Counted from the stretch's first letter, positions 53,730 through 63,004 are shown. The stretch is DNA of 64,000 bases from Sporanaerobacter acetigenes DSM 13106 (GCF_900130025.1 NZ_FQXR01000005.1:124001-188000); one strand, 5' to 3'. Notes: generated by a model not told the origin, from the letters alone. Made by a program: numbers and translations.

Positions 53730-55127
53730 ATGGAAAAGAGTATTAGAACTAGACTTGTAGGGAATTTTATGCTTGTAATTTTTATCACTGTTGTCATATT
53801 GGAGGTATTTTTAATAAATGCGGTTAAGCATTATTATTATGAAAGTGTAGAAGCACTTTTGTCTAATCAAATCATGTTTTCCTCTGATTTTTATTCTAGA
53901 TATTTTTCTTCAACTTCAATAGAAGATTTGATCATTGATGATGTAGATGTTTTTTGGCAGCAAACAGATGCAGAAGTACAGATATTAGACCTAAAAGGAA
54001 ATGTTCTAATGGATTCCATTGGAGTATCTTTTCCTAATGTTGTAATGTCAGATGATGTTGTAAAGTCTTTAAAAGGTGAAAAGGGAACTTGGGTTGGGAA
54101 TGTAGACTATGATACTTCTCCTGTAATGGCTGTATCATATCCACTCATGTCAGAAGGAAAGATAATAGGTATCATACGATTTATAACTTCTCTTAGGGAA
54201 ACCAATAGAACTATTAAAAGCATAGCTATAATTTTTATTTGGATTGGGGTTATAGTTATATTTATTTCTGGATTCATGAGTATTTTTCTAGCAAATACCA
54301 TTGTTAAACCCTTAAAAGAAGTGACAGATGTAGCTCAAAAAATGGCCAATGGGCAATTAAAGGTGAGAAGCGAGAAAAAGTTTGATGATGAAATAGGAAA
54401 ACTTTCAGATACGTTGAATTTCATGGCAGAAGAACTAATAAAAAAAGAAGAATTAAAAAATGATTTCATATCTTCCATATCTCATGAGCTTAGAACACCT
54501 TTGACTTCCATTAAGGGGTGGGCTATAACTTTGAAATCAGAAGAATTGGATAATCCATTAATAAAAGATGGATTAGATATTATTGAAAAAGAAAGCGATA
54601 GGCTTACTTCTATGGTTGAAGAATTGTTGGATTTTTCAAGATTTGTTTCTGGTAGAATAAAGCTAAACAAAGAAGAAGTAGATATAGGGAAAATAATGAG
54701 TCAAATAACTAAACAGCTTACTCCTAGATCAAATTTAAAAGATATAAATATTGAACTAAGCATAAGTGAAGAATTACCTCGTATTATTGCAGATGAAAAT
54801 AGAATAAAGCAAGTATTTATAAATTTAATAGATAATGCACTTAAATTTACTCCTGAAGGAGGGAAAATAATTTTTTCTGGAGAAAGTAAAGATAATATGA
54901 TATTGGTTTGTGTCGAGGACAATGGTTGTGGTATTCCCAAAGAAGATTTACCTTATGTAATGGAAAAATTTTACAAAGGCAAAAATACTAAATCTCATAG
55001 TGGATTGGGTTTGTCAATAAGTGATGAAATAGTTAAATTGCATGGAGGATATATAAAAATAGAAAGTGAAGTAGATGTAGGAACAAAGGTATGTGTATTT
55101 TTACCTGTTGAGGAGGAAAGAATATGA
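53730..55127 (+). CDS. Sensor histidine kinase
   Basis: A 465-aa membrane kinase. TM1 about 8-28; an extracytoplasmic sensor domain about 29-160, of the PAS-like/dCache type seen with PhoR and WalK kinases; TM2 about 165-190; HAMP (KPLKEVTDVAQKMANGQL); HisKA with the phospho-His about 252 in SSISHELRTPLTSI; HATPase with NLIDNALKF, VEDNGCGIP and SGLGLSI. It phosphorylates the response regulator just before it. It overlaps the lipoprotein gene by four bases (ATGA), so the two are translationally coupled. The signal is unknown; control of a cell-wall-bound protein suggests an envelope signal. Confidence 0.92.
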   Translation: MEKSIRTRLVGNFMLVIFITVVILEVFLINAVKHYYYESVEALLSNQIMFSSDFYSRYFSSTSIEDLIIDDVDVFWQQTDAEVQILDLKGNVLMDSIGVSFPNVVMSDDVVKSLKGEKGTWVGNVDYDTSPVMAVSYPLMSEGKIIGIIRFITSLRETNRTIKSIAIIFIWIGVIVIFISGFMSIFLANTIVKPLKEVTDVAQKMANGQLKVRSEKKFDDEIGKLSDTLNFMAEELIKKEELKNDFISSISHELRTPLTSIKGWAITLKSEELDNPLIKDGLDIIEKESDRLTSMVEELLDFSRFVSGRIKLNKEEVDIGKIMSQITKQLTPRSNLKDINIELSISEELPRIIADENRIKQVFINLIDNALKFTPEGGKIIFSGESKDNMILVCVEDNGCGIPKEDLPYVMEKFYKGKNTKSHSGLGLSISDEIVKLHGGYIKIESEVDVGTKVCVFLPVEEERI

Positions 55128-56623
55128 GAAAATTTAACTTAATTGTGATACTAATTGTTTTAGTTCTAATTCTTACATCTTGTGGCTATAAAGATATTGA
55201 TACTAATGAAAAGATCGTATCTCCAGATAACAATATTCCTCCTATATCGGGACAATGGAAAATAGATAGATATAAAAGGGGGAGCTCAAAAGGCCTTTCT
55301 GACGAAGAAGCAAACAAAATGATAGATAAAAGAGCGCTTTTTCATGAGAAAGCTGTAGTCATAGGAGATGATATATACTTAAGCCCATCTTATAAATTAA
55401 AAAATGTAAATTCCTTGGATTATTTATTGTATCAGTATAAAGTAAATCCAGATTTTTTAGGTATTAGCAGTAAGAAAATACAGGTAATATCTATGTCTAG
55501 TGAAGAACAGTTTTACTATGAATTCATAAGAGAAACTGATGATGAAATGATAGTGAATATTGATGGTGTATTTTTCTATTTAACTAAAATCTCAGATGAT
55601 TTAGATGATAAAGAGATGAATAACTATATAGAAAAAATAGCAGGAAAAGCTAGAGTATTGAGTACTAAAGAAGATGAAATATTGAGATCAGGAATTATAT
55701 TAGGACTCAGATATTATCAAGAAGGGGAGTCTGAAAATGAAGAAGATGAATATAAATATAGGACTATTTGGATTTGTAGCAAAAACAAGACTATAGATAA
55801 AATATATGAAACAGAAAACTTATTTGTTCCTAGAAAATCAGGATTTTGGAAAGTTGGAGTTGATAGAATATCTATAGAAGAAAATATAAAAGACATTATA
55901 TATGCATATCCAGCAAATAAGAAGTCAGATGAAATGGGATATGAAGAGATATCTTATGAAGATAATTACAATACTCAAAAACAAATTAATTATGTTGGAA
56001 ATAATTATATGATTGTGGAAATAACTGAAGGACAAAACAGAGCAAAATCAACTTTACAAGTATTACCTATAGATAATATAAAAAATGCAAATCCGATAAA
56101 AATATCAGATATTGCAGGAGAAAGTGGTAAAAATGCTTTTTATGAAGGTACAACAAGGTATTTTTCTACAGATCCTAAATTTCAAAACAAATATATAGAT
56201 TTGAAGCCAACAGAAGAAAGTTTTGGCATTGTCAGAAGAAACGGACATTGGGTTATGAAAGGGAGAATTAATTTAAATGAAGAAAATGAAAAATCCTATG
56301 TGGATTTTAATATAAAAGCCATAACTCCAAAAGAATTGGTTAATTATGATGAATTAGCTATATCGTGGAATGCGGTTAAGATGAGAGTTCCCCAAGCAAC
56401 AGATGTCTATACATCACCAAATGAAGACATAGCAGTAATATTGACTCATAGTAGCTTGATGGTATATACTCTTGAGAATGGTGAATTATCTCAAGAGCCA
56501 ATAAAGAAGATAAAACTCAATAATGGTGAAAAAGTAGTTATGAACGAATGGGCAACAGGAAAATATATTTATACATGGGAAGAAGAATTTTTAAAGAATA
56601 TGGTTTCCATCATAGATGAATAG
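55124..56623 (+). CDS. Lipoprotein of unknown function coupled to the two-component system
   Basis: A 499-aa exported lipoprotein with the lipobox Cys in LILTSCGYK (about 20). The rest is beta-rich and acidic, without a motif I recognise; segments such as YLSPSYKLKNVNSLDY and QQINYV-like strands suggest a beta-sandwich or propeller. Its start overlaps the kinase stop (ATGA), so it is made together with the sensor and may be an accessory sensor or co-sensor on the outer face, or an output of the system. Its last 14 bases overlap the end of the convergent esterase gene. Confidence 0.7.
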   Translation: MRKFNLIVILIVLVLILTSCGYKDIDTNEKIVSPDNNIPPISGQWKIDRYKRGSSKGLSDEEANKMIDKRALFHEKAVVIGDDIYLSPSYKLKNVNSLDYLLYQYKVNPDFLGISSKKIQVISMSSEEQFYYEFIRETDDEMIVNIDGVFFYLTKISDDLDDKEMNNYIEKIAGKARVLSTKEDEILRSGIILGLRYYQEGESENEEDEYKYRTIWICSKNKTIDKIYETENLFVPRKSGFWKVGVDRISIEENIKDIIYAYPANKKSDEMGYEEISYEDNYNTQKQINYVGNNYMIVEITEGQNRAKSTLQVLPIDNIKNANPIKISDIAGESGKNAFYEGTTRYFSTDPKFQNKYIDLKPTEESFGIVRRNGHWVMKGRINLNEENEKSYVDFNIKAITPKELVNYDELAISWNAVKMRVPQATDVYTSPNEDIAVILTHSSLMVYTLENGELSQEPIKKIKLNNGEKVVMNEWATGKYIYTWEEEFLKNMVSIIDE

Positions 56624-57602
56624 CAAAAGTTTTTTTTACAAATCGAACAGTTTTTTCTAATATATTTACGGTTGTTAAATCGTTTAATCTAGTGTCAAAA
56701 GAATGACTACCATTTTTATGAACTAAAAATTCACATTTTACATTGTGAGCTTTTAGTTCTTTTATTAATTTTACTGACGAGTAAAAAGGTACAGTAGTAT
56801 CTTGTTTTCCATGTACAATTAAACAGGGAACCATATTTTCAGTTATCCAATTTATTGGAGAGTAATAGTCATAGATTTCTTTTTTTTCTAAGGGAGTAGC
56901 TTTTAATGTTTTTTTAGCAGAGAATCTGGCAAATAAAGATTTATTTTCTGAAATAAATATATCATTTAAATCAGATGGAGCATAGTAGGCAACTACTCCT
57001 TTTATGCCTTCCATTTTTTTATTATCCTTAATAAAAGAATTGTAGGTTGAATACAATAGAGAAAGATGTCCACCTGCAGACAATCCCATAAGTACAATAT
57101 TATTTGTATCTATATTGAGTTTTTGACTATTTTTCTTTATATAATCTAATGCATCAGTATAATCAGATAATATATCTTCCATACTGTTTTTTATTCCATA
57201 TCTATAATCTATGCTGGACGCACAAAAACCCTTTGAAGCTAAATACTTGCACCAAGAAATATTATTTTTTTGATTTCTAAATCCTGATATCCAACCACCG
57301 CCATGACAAAAGAAAACTAGTGGATATAACTTTTGGGTAGGATTATTTGGATACCATATATCCATTTTCAAGTCTTTCCCATCTGATTTTTTGTAAGAAT
57401 AAGTTTTATAGTTAAAATCCTTTTTTGGTTCTAGAGGAAGTTTAGATGTCAATAATTTTCCAAGAAATATTATTATAGAAACAATGAAATAATAAAATGC
57501 TAAAGTAAAATCTACAAAGGAAAGTAAGATAAATATTATATATAAATATATTTTGTTCACGATAAAAAAAGATTTTTTAAAATTTTCTTTTAATTTATTC
57601 AT
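56610..57602 (-). CDS. Membrane-anchored alpha/beta hydrolase (acetyl esterase/lipase type)
   Basis: A 330-aa esterase of the HSL/BD-FAE kind. Two hydrophobic N-terminal segments (about 15-55, LYIIFILLSFVDFTLAFYYF and following) anchor it. The hydrolase has the oxyanion motif FFCHGGGWISG (about 105), nucleophile Ser in MGLSAGGHLSL (about 178), Asp in VHGKQDTTVPF and His in NGSHSFD. A carbohydrate or small-ester deacetylation role is plausible. It starts at ATG 57602 after AGGAGAA and is 24 bases behind the other hydrolase gene; the two form one unit. Confidence 0.82.
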   Translation of the reverse strand: MNKLKENFKKSFFIVNKIYLYIIFILLSFVDFTLAFYYFIVSIIIFLGKLLTSKLPLEPKKDFNYKTYSYKKSDGKDLKMDIWYPNNPTQKLYPLVFFCHGGGWISGFRNQKNNISWCKYLASKGFCASSIDYRYGIKNSMEDILSDYTDALDYIKKNSQKLNIDTNNIVLMGLSAGGHLSLLYSTYNSFIKDNKKMEGIKGVVAYYAPSDLNDIFISENKSLFARFSAKKTLKATPLEKKEIYDYYSPINWITENMVPCLIVHGKQDTTVPFYSSVKLIKELKAHNVKCEFLVHKNGSHSFDTRLNDLTTVNILEKTVRFVKKTFAIHL

Positions 57603-57626
57603 AAATTTTCTCCTAATGTAGATAAA

Positions 57627-58646
57627 TTATTTTAAAGGCATGATTCTTAGAGGTTCTTCAATTTTTTCACGAGTAAGCAAAGCTTTTTTGGCTTTTTTGT
57701 CATTGATATTGGTTTTATGCAATATATATTTTGCTAGAACATATTCAAAAGGTAACCAGTTTACATGGCTTATAGGCAATACTCGTCTTTTTGCCCCTTT
57801 CATTTCATTGTAAAGTATTTCACGTGAGCCTATTGGAAGTGTAAAATCAAACAAGGCATCTACAAAAGTTACATCAGACATATTTAACAAATGAGCATAG
57901 GATATAGGATCTATCTTAAATAATGGATGAATATCTTCATTATTTATTATTTCAGATAAAGACATATTCTTAATTTTAGGGAATTGCTCATTATAAATAT
58001 TATACAATTGCTCTTTGTCATTTAATGAAAAGTTAGCTTTATATCCATTTGCAAATAGTTTTCTGACAAAATTCGCTGCTGGGGATTCATGAAGTATTTG
58101 AGGAAGATATCCTCCTGTAGTCATAAATAGCTTATGATTTATTCTATTATCTAAGCAGGCTACTATGGATGTAATCATACCTCCTAGGCAATAGCCCATT
58201 AAGACATTGTTTTCTTTCCAGCGACCTTCTTGTTCTAGTAAATCTATTGTACTTAAGGTATCTACAACGGCATGTTCCCAAAACTGGTACATCAAATCCA
58301 TATCTGGATACAAAAAACTTCTTCCACTGACAGAATTGTTTTCAACTCTTGTATAATTTCCAGGAAGAATAAGTATTGTTGTATTTACTCCAGCAGATGC
58401 TAGATGAGGTCCAATCCAAAGTAAAAATTTTATATTTCTACTTCCCAATCCATGAAGTACCATAGTAGAAGCACGAATTTCTTCCTTAGGTTGAAAATTA
58501 TAGAATTCAACACTTTCAGTCCCAGGAGCTGGATTTCTATATAAAGTTTTATACCTTTCATAGCTACATCTGTAGTTTCTTCCCTTAAAAATATATCCAG
58601 ATACATATTCAATTTTTTTCTTTTCATAAGTAAAATCAATATTCAT
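57627..58646 (-). CDS. Alpha/beta hydrolase family protein
   Basis: A soluble 339-aa alpha/beta hydrolase with MVLHGLGSRNIKF (about 75, oxyanion hole) and the nucleophile elbow MGYCLGGMITS (about 155), where the nucleophile is Cys in a G-x-C-x-G context in place of Ser. This resembles the PhaC/polyhydroxyalkanoate-synthase-type lipase box, which also uses Cys, but also uncharacterised clostridial hydrolases. The His is probably in the late PISHVNWLPF. The frame is open to 58661, but ATG 58646 follows GAAGGGAAA at good spacing. It heads the two-gene minus-strand unit. Confidence 0.75.
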   Translation of the reverse strand: MNIDFTYEKKKIEYVSGYIFKGRNYRCSYERYKTLYRNPAPGTESVEFYNFQPKEEIRASTMVLHGLGSRNIKFLLWIGPHLASAGVNTTILILPGNYTRVENNSVSGRSFLYPDMDLMYQFWEHAVVDTLSTIDLLEQEGRWKENNVLMGYCLGGMITSIVACLDNRINHKLFMTTGGYLPQILHESPAANFVRKLFANGYKANFSLNDKEQLYNIYNEQFPKIKNMSLSEIINNEDIHPLFKIDPISYAHLLNMSDVTFVDALFDFTLPIGSREILYNEMKGAKRRVLPISHVNWLPFEYVLAKYILHKTNINDKKAKKALLTREKIEEPLRIMPLK

Positions 58647-58715
58647 AGAATTTCCCTTCATTCAAGTGTTTTTTCTATTATACCACAAAACCCCCTCTAT
58701 TAATTATCAAAATCC

Positions 58716-58750
58716 GATGCACTAGGGACGGTTCTTTTTGTATCAAATTT
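58716..58750 (+). repeat. Dispersed 35-base repeat, copy 1
   Basis: Begins GATGCACTAGGGACGGTTC and ends TATCAAATTT. It matches the copy at 61868 at 31 of 35 positions. The GGGACGGTTCTTTTTG core resembles repeats that I recall next to REP-associated (Y1) transposases in Clostridia. The remainder of the 58647-58879 gap holds a TATAAT (58830-58835) without a good -35 and nothing else I can support. Confidence 0.7.
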
Positions 58751-58879
58751 ATCTACCCGGCGCATCATTCTAGGCATCTCCCCATATTTAAATAAACTTT
58801 AATCTTTTATATAAACCTTATAAATTCTTTATAATTGAATGTTAGATTATATAGAGAATTTATAAAGGGAGGAATCAAT

Positions 58880-59743
58880 ATGGCTTTAGAAGATAGTAAA
58901 AAAGGATTTAAAGGATTCACAGGATTTCAAATTAAAATTTTAGCTCTAATATTTATGCTATTTGACCACATCCATTATTTTTTTGAATTTACAGGTAAAA
59001 TACCCGTCGCATTTTCGTGGATTGGTAGATTGGCAGGAGATATGTTTTTATTCACAATGATAGAAGGGTATACTCATACTTCTAATAGAAAAAAATATTT
59101 TACAAGGATTTACTTAATGTCTGTATTTATGACACTTATAAAATATATAATTCAATTTTCCAAGCCACTTCAAAGAGGAGATGGATTTTGTCCTGAAAAT
59201 GGCATATTTTCGACCTTTGTTATTTTAATTATTATATTTAAAGGAATAGATTATATAAAAGAGAAAAAGTTTTTTAAAGGTATTGGATTGACACTGTCTC
59301 CATTTTTAATAAGCTATGCTATAGCTTTTATTTTTCAACTTTTAATTATTCCAAACATGTCAATGGATACTGCAAATCATATTTATGTGATAGTATCTAG
59401 TTTTATTCCATCGCCATTTTTAGTTGAAGGCGGATTGTATGTGATTTTAACTGGTATTATATTGTATTTATTTCGTGAAAACAGAAAGTTACAATGTATA
59501 TTTTTCACAATATTTATATTAACTTGGATGATAGGTATGCCTTTAATGTATATTAGACCTATTAGTCTAAAACTTATGTTTACAGATTATTATGAGTGGA
59601 TGAGCGTCTTTGCAGTAATCTTTATGTTTTTGTATAATGGAGAAAAGGGCAAATCTATGAAAAAATTATTTTATATATTTTATCCAGCCCATATCTATAT
59701 ATTGTATGGATTATCAGTTTTAATTTATTATTTAAAATACTAA
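58880..59743 (+). CDS. TraX family membrane protein
   Basis: A 287-aa polytopic protein of the TraX family, related to acyltransferase-3-type membrane enzymes; in F plasmids TraX acetylates pilin, but chromosomal members in Clostridia are unassigned. The start segment KGFTGFQIKILALIFMLFDH followed by HYFF is typical, as is RLAGDMFLFTMIEGYTHTSNR. About eight membrane segments are predicted. The frame is open from 58835, but ATG 58880 after AAAGGGAGGAAT fits. It is 14 bases before the response regulator and is co-transcribed with the two-component system, which may thus control or sense a surface modification. Confidence 0.82.
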   Translation: MALEDSKKGFKGFTGFQIKILALIFMLFDHIHYFFEFTGKIPVAFSWIGRLAGDMFLFTMIEGYTHTSNRKKYFTRIYLMSVFMTLIKYIIQFSKPLQRGDGFCPENGIFSTFVILIIIFKGIDYIKEKKFFKGIGLTLSPFLISYAIAFIFQLLIIPNMSMDTANHIYVIVSSFIPSPFLVEGGLYVILTGIILYLFRENRKLQCIFFTIFILTWMIGMPLMYIRPISLKLMFTDYYEWMSVFAVIFMFLYNGEKGKSMKKLFYIFYPAHIYILYGLSVLIYYLKY

Positions 59744-59757
59744 TTAGGAGGATTACT

Positions 59758-60438
59758 ATGGAGACTATCCTTGTTGTAGATGATGAAAAAGATTTAGTTA
59801 TGATAATTAAAGACTCACTTGAGGCTAATGGATACAATGTTTTAACCGCCTATAATGGTTTTGATGGAATTGAACTGTCTAGAAAAAAACCAGATCTAAT
59901 TATTTTAGATATTATGATGCCAGATATAGACGGTTTCAATGTCTGCAATCTTATAAGAGATAATATAGATTGTCCTATACTATTTCTATCAGCAAAGGAT
60001 AGTGAAGTTGATAAAATCAAAGGGCTTGCTATTGGTGGTGATGACTATATAACTAAACCTTTTAGTTTAAAAGAATTAGTTTCTAGAGTTAAGGCCCATT
60101 TGAGACGTGAAAAAAGAAAAGCAAAAAAAGAAGACAATAGCTATTTAAATTTTAAAAAATTATCTATTGATTTAAAAGGTTTAAATGTAAAGGTAAATAA
60201 TGAAGACATAAACCTCACGAAGAGAGAATTTCAAATAGTAGAACTTCTAGCTTTAAATCCAGGTCAAGTATTTTCAAAAGATCAAATATATGAAAAAATT
60301 TGGGGCTATGATGGTCTAGGAGATACCTCTACTGTTACAGAGCATATTAAAAAAATTAGATTTAAGATAAGCTCTATTGACAAAGAAAATAAATATATTG
60401 AAACTGTTTGGGGATTAGGTTATAAATGGGAGGCCTAA
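59758..60438 (+). CDS. OmpR family response regulator (VanR-like)
   Basis: A 226-aa response regulator. Receiver: acidic pocket VVDDEKD, phospho-Asp about 51 in LIILDIMMPDIDG, LFLSAKD, and DDYITKPF. C-terminal winged helix with LTKREFQIVELLALNPGQVF and IWGYDGLGDTSTVTEHIKKI; final VWGLGYKWE. This layout is most like VanR-type regulators. It starts at ATG 59758 after TAGGAGG and stops three bases before the kinase start. The upstream region lacks the GTAACTAAT box of the other system, so the two circuits are probably separate. Confidence 0.92.
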   Translation: METILVVDDEKDLVMIIKDSLEANGYNVLTAYNGFDGIELSRKKPDLIILDIMMPDIDGFNVCNLIRDNIDCPILFLSAKDSEVDKIKGLAIGGDDYITKPFSLKELVSRVKAHLRREKRKAKKEDNSYLNFKKLSIDLKGLNVKVNNEDINLTKREFQIVELLALNPGQVFSKDQIYEKIWGYDGLGDTSTVTEHIKKIRFKISSIDKENKYIETVWGLGYKWEA

Positions 60439-60441
60439 ATT

Positions 60442-61869
60442 TTGAAAAATAAAAGCTTTAAAAGACAATTTGTAGTGACTTTCATTAAAATATTGGTTTT
60501 AAGTTTAATTTTTTCTGCACTTTCTTTTTTTATATGGCTTAAAACTTTTAACCATATTTATTATCCTGCTAATTATTATGAAAACCAAGTTGGGGATATT
60601 GTAAAAAAAATTTATGAAAGTCATGACAACGTATTAAACAAAAGTTTTGAAAGAGAAATGAACGAGATAATACCTTATAAGGGAATGCGCTATCAGGTAT
60701 TAGATAGTGATGGAAATATTATATATGGAACACTAGATAAAAAGATGATAGAAAATAGAAATGACTTAGTTACTAATATAAACTCTACAAAACCCTTGAA
60801 TGGTAAATATTTTGCCAAAATCATTCCTATTTTAGATAAAGATAGCAATGTTAAAGGAGCTGTTGTATTAAATTATAGTTTAGTAAGTACACAAAAAACT
60901 GATAGTACTGTATTATTCTTATTGTCTAAATCAATGTTATTTTTACCGTTTATATATATAATTGTATTTACGCTTATATATGCTAAAAAGTTAAGTAAAG
61001 AAATAAATAAACCAGTAAATATACTATTAGATGCATCTGAAAAAATCAAAAATCAAGATTTAGATTTTACTATCGGATATGATGAAAATAATGAGTTTAC
61101 AAAGCTTTGCAATGCCTTTGAAGACATGAGGGTAAATCTCAAGGACTCTCTTATAAAACAATGGGATTTAGAAGAAAAGAGACGAGAAAATGTAGAAAGT
61201 ATTGCTCATGACTTAAAAACACCTCTTACTATTGTAAGTACTTACTCTGAAGCTTTAATAGATGGTGCAGTCAAGGAGGAAAAAATTAAAGACTATATAG
61301 GAGTAATTAAGAGAAATAATGAAAGGGCTTTAATATTATTAGATGATATGAACAAGATATCTAATATTGAAAATCCTAATTTTATTTTAGAACCTATAGA
61401 AATTAATATTATAGAATTTTTAAAGTTAAAAGAAAAAGATTATAAACTTTTATGTGATGAAAAAGGAATAGACTTTAAAATTGAAATCATAGATTTAAGG
61501 GAAAAAAATTTCATAGATAAATTTGATATTAAGTCTCTAGAACAAGTATTAGACAATTGTATATCCAATAGTATTAGATATACCGAAAAAGGCGAATCAA
61601 TAAAATTAAATGTACTGTGCAATGACGAAGAAATAATCTTTTCTATAGTAGATACTGGAAAGGGATTTAGTAATGAGGATCTAAAAAATATTTTTGACAA
61701 ATTTTACAAAGGAGATAAATCCCGTTCATTTACAACGGGACATTCTGGTTTGGGTATGTATATAGCTAAAATTATGATTGAAAAACATGGAGGAAATATC
61801 GAAGCCGAAAACAATAATCCAAAGGGAGCTATTATTAGATTCAATATAAAACCAAAACGTGGCATCTGA
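60442..61869 (+). CDS. Sensor histidine kinase (VanS-like)
   Basis: A 475-aa membrane kinase with TM1 about 12-30, an extracytoplasmic domain about 31-160, TM2 about 165-185, HAMP, and HisKA with the phospho-His about 256 in ESIAHDLKTPLTIV, the AHDLKTPLT box typical of VanS-like kinases. The HATPase has NCISNSIRY, VDTGKGFS and SGLGMYIAKIM. The start is TTG 60442 after GGGAGGCC in the end of the regulator gene. Its TGA stop (61867-61869) overlaps the first bases of a 35-base dispersed repeat, so the repeat may have replaced the native 3' end. Confidence 0.9.
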   Translation: MKNKSFKRQFVVTFIKILVLSLIFSALSFFIWLKTFNHIYYPANYYENQVGDIVKKIYESHDNVLNKSFEREMNEIIPYKGMRYQVLDSDGNIIYGTLDKKMIENRNDLVTNINSTKPLNGKYFAKIIPILDKDSNVKGAVVLNYSLVSTQKTDSTVLFLLSKSMLFLPFIYIIVFTLIYAKKLSKEINKPVNILLDASEKIKNQDLDFTIGYDENNEFTKLCNAFEDMRVNLKDSLIKQWDLEEKRRENVESIAHDLKTPLTIVSTYSEALIDGAVKEEKIKDYIGVIKRNNERALILLDDMNKISNIENPNFILEPIEINIIEFLKLKEKDYKLLCDEKGIDFKIEIIDLREKNFIDKFDIKSLEQVLDNCISNSIRYTEKGESIKLNVLCNDEEIIFSIVDTGKGFSNEDLKNIFDKFYKGDKSRSFTTGHSGLGMYIAKIMIEKHGGNIEAENNNPKGAIIRFNIKPKRGI

Positions 61870-61902
61870 TGCACTGGGAACGGTTATTTTTGCATCAAAT
61901 TT
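61868..61902 (+). repeat. Dispersed 35-base repeat, copy 2
   Basis: Begins GATGCACTGGGAACGGTTA and ends GCATCAAATTT; 31 of 35 bases match the copy at 58716 in the same orientation. GATGCA and TGCATC near its ends can pair. It overlaps the stop of the histidine kinase gene. Confidence 0.7.
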
Positions 61903-61923
61903 CAAAATAATATTAAAAGACAA

Positions 61924-61960
61924 ACAGCCTCAGCCCGGCGAAATACCGAGCTTTGGCTGT
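61924..61960. terminator. Imperfect hairpin between convergent genes
   Basis: ACAGCC..AGC.CGG pairs with CCG.GCT..GGCTGT around CGAAATA. It lacks a close T-run on either strand, so termination is only presumed from its place between the convergent histidine kinase and polyferredoxin genes. It may belong to the repeat element just before it. Confidence 0.4.
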
Positions 61961-61986
61961 ATAAGTTGAAAAATCCTAGTTTAATT

Positions 61987-62874
61987 TTAATTATTTTGAT
62001 TTACATTAATTGTAGCTTTGATGTGTTTATGTTTTTCTACGAGTAGACTACTTTTTATAGCATTGTTTGGACAAGAACTGATACAGTTACCACATCTGAT
62101 ACATTCTGGACTATTGGGAGTTTCATAGGGTTTGATATTCATTTTACAGTTGTTGGTGCATGCGTTACATTTTGTACACATATTTTCATCAATTTTAAAA
62201 CTGTATAGACTGACAGGATTAAACAATGAATAGAAAGCACCCAATGGACATATATATCTGCAAAATATTCTATATATGAATATCGAAAATATTATGATAA
62301 ATATTAATATGAAAAATTTCCATCTAAAAAGAAATCCTGTTGCATTTCTTAAACTTTCATTTGCCAGTAGAAGGGGTATACCCCCTTCAAGGGTACCAGC
62401 AGGACAGATATATTTGCAAAAATATGGGTCACTCATTCCTAAATCATCTTGAAGGATTAGTGGGAAAGTAAATACAAATAATACAAGGATAGCATATTTT
62501 AGATATTTAAGTACATTATTTAATTTTCGTGGTACTGATAATTTTGGTGAAGGTATTTTATGCAACAAATCTTGAATGAATCCAAAAGGGCAGAGCCAAC
62601 CACAAACAAATCGTCCTAATACAATTCCTATTAATGTTATAGCTCCAAATACATAGTAGGAAAAGTTATATTTCATGCTTCCAATCATTGCTTGCATAGA
62701 ACCTATAGGACAAGTTCCTAATGCTCCTGGACAGGAATAGCAATTAAGTATTGGAACACAGATTTTTTTTACATTTCCTGTATATATACAACCTTTAACA
62801 AAACCTTTTATATTTCCATTGGCAGCAATAGAAGATATAGTTTGAGTTAAATGTCTTTTTTTATTATTATCCAA
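61987..62874 (-). CDS. NapH/CcoG-like membrane polyferredoxin (4Fe-4S binding)
   Basis: A 295-aa membrane protein that passes electrons across or along the membrane. Four or five membrane segments carry cytoplasmic CxxxCP motifs: CGWLCPFGFIQDLL, KYICPAG and CRYICPLGAFYSLF. The C terminus is a two-cluster ferredoxin domain (CTKCNACTNNCKM and CIRCGNCISSCPNN). An early Cys group, CYSCPGALGTCPIG, is also present. The start is TTG 62874, overlapping the stop of the CXXC miniprotein by eight bases. Together with the thioredoxin-fold gene it forms a likely redox unit delivering electrons to an extracytoplasmic thiol protein. Confidence 0.88.
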   Translation of the reverse strand: MDNNKKRHLTQTISSIAANGNIKGFVKGCIYTGNVKKICVPILNCYSCPGALGTCPIGSMQAMIGSMKYNFSYYVFGAITLIGIVLGRFVCGWLCPFGFIQDLLHKIPSPKLSVPRKLNNVLKYLKYAILVLFVFTFPLILQDDLGMSDPYFCKYICPAGTLEGGIPLLLANESLRNATGFLFRWKFFILIFIIIFSIFIYRIFCRYICPLGAFYSLFNPVSLYSFKIDENMCTKCNACTNNCKMNIKPYETPNSPECIRCGNCISSCPNNAIKSSLLVEKHKHIKATINVNQNN

Positions 62875-63004
62875 TTCCTATACACTCCAAGCATATATTG
62901 ATAGCTTTGTTAAGAACTGTTGCTATCTCACTTCTACAGATACCTAAAAATATTGACAATATACTACCAATTAAAAATATAATTTGTATAAAAAATTTTT
63001 TCAT
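62867..63004 (-). CDS. CD1871A family CXXC-motif miniprotein
   Basis: A 45-aa protein. It begins MKKFFIQIIFLIGSILSIF, one membrane segment, and continues GICRSEIATVLNKAINICL with the ending ECIGIG. The C-terminal CLEC (CxxC) followed by IGIG is the hallmark of the CD1871A family, found beside polyferredoxins and thioredoxin-like proteins in Clostridia. The ribosome site GGAGG lies seven bases upstream of the ATG. It overlaps the polyferredoxin start by eight bases, so they are translationally coupled. The CxxC could carry electrons between the two partners. Confidence 0.85.
   Translation of the reverse strand: MKKFFIQIIFLIGSILSIFLGICRSEIATVLNKAINICLECIGIG

Noticed and set aside
58835-58879. 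15-residue N-terminal extension of the TraX-like protein
   Set aside because: It contains the ribosome site AAAGGGAGG for the ATG at 58880 and starts within a TATAAT sequence.
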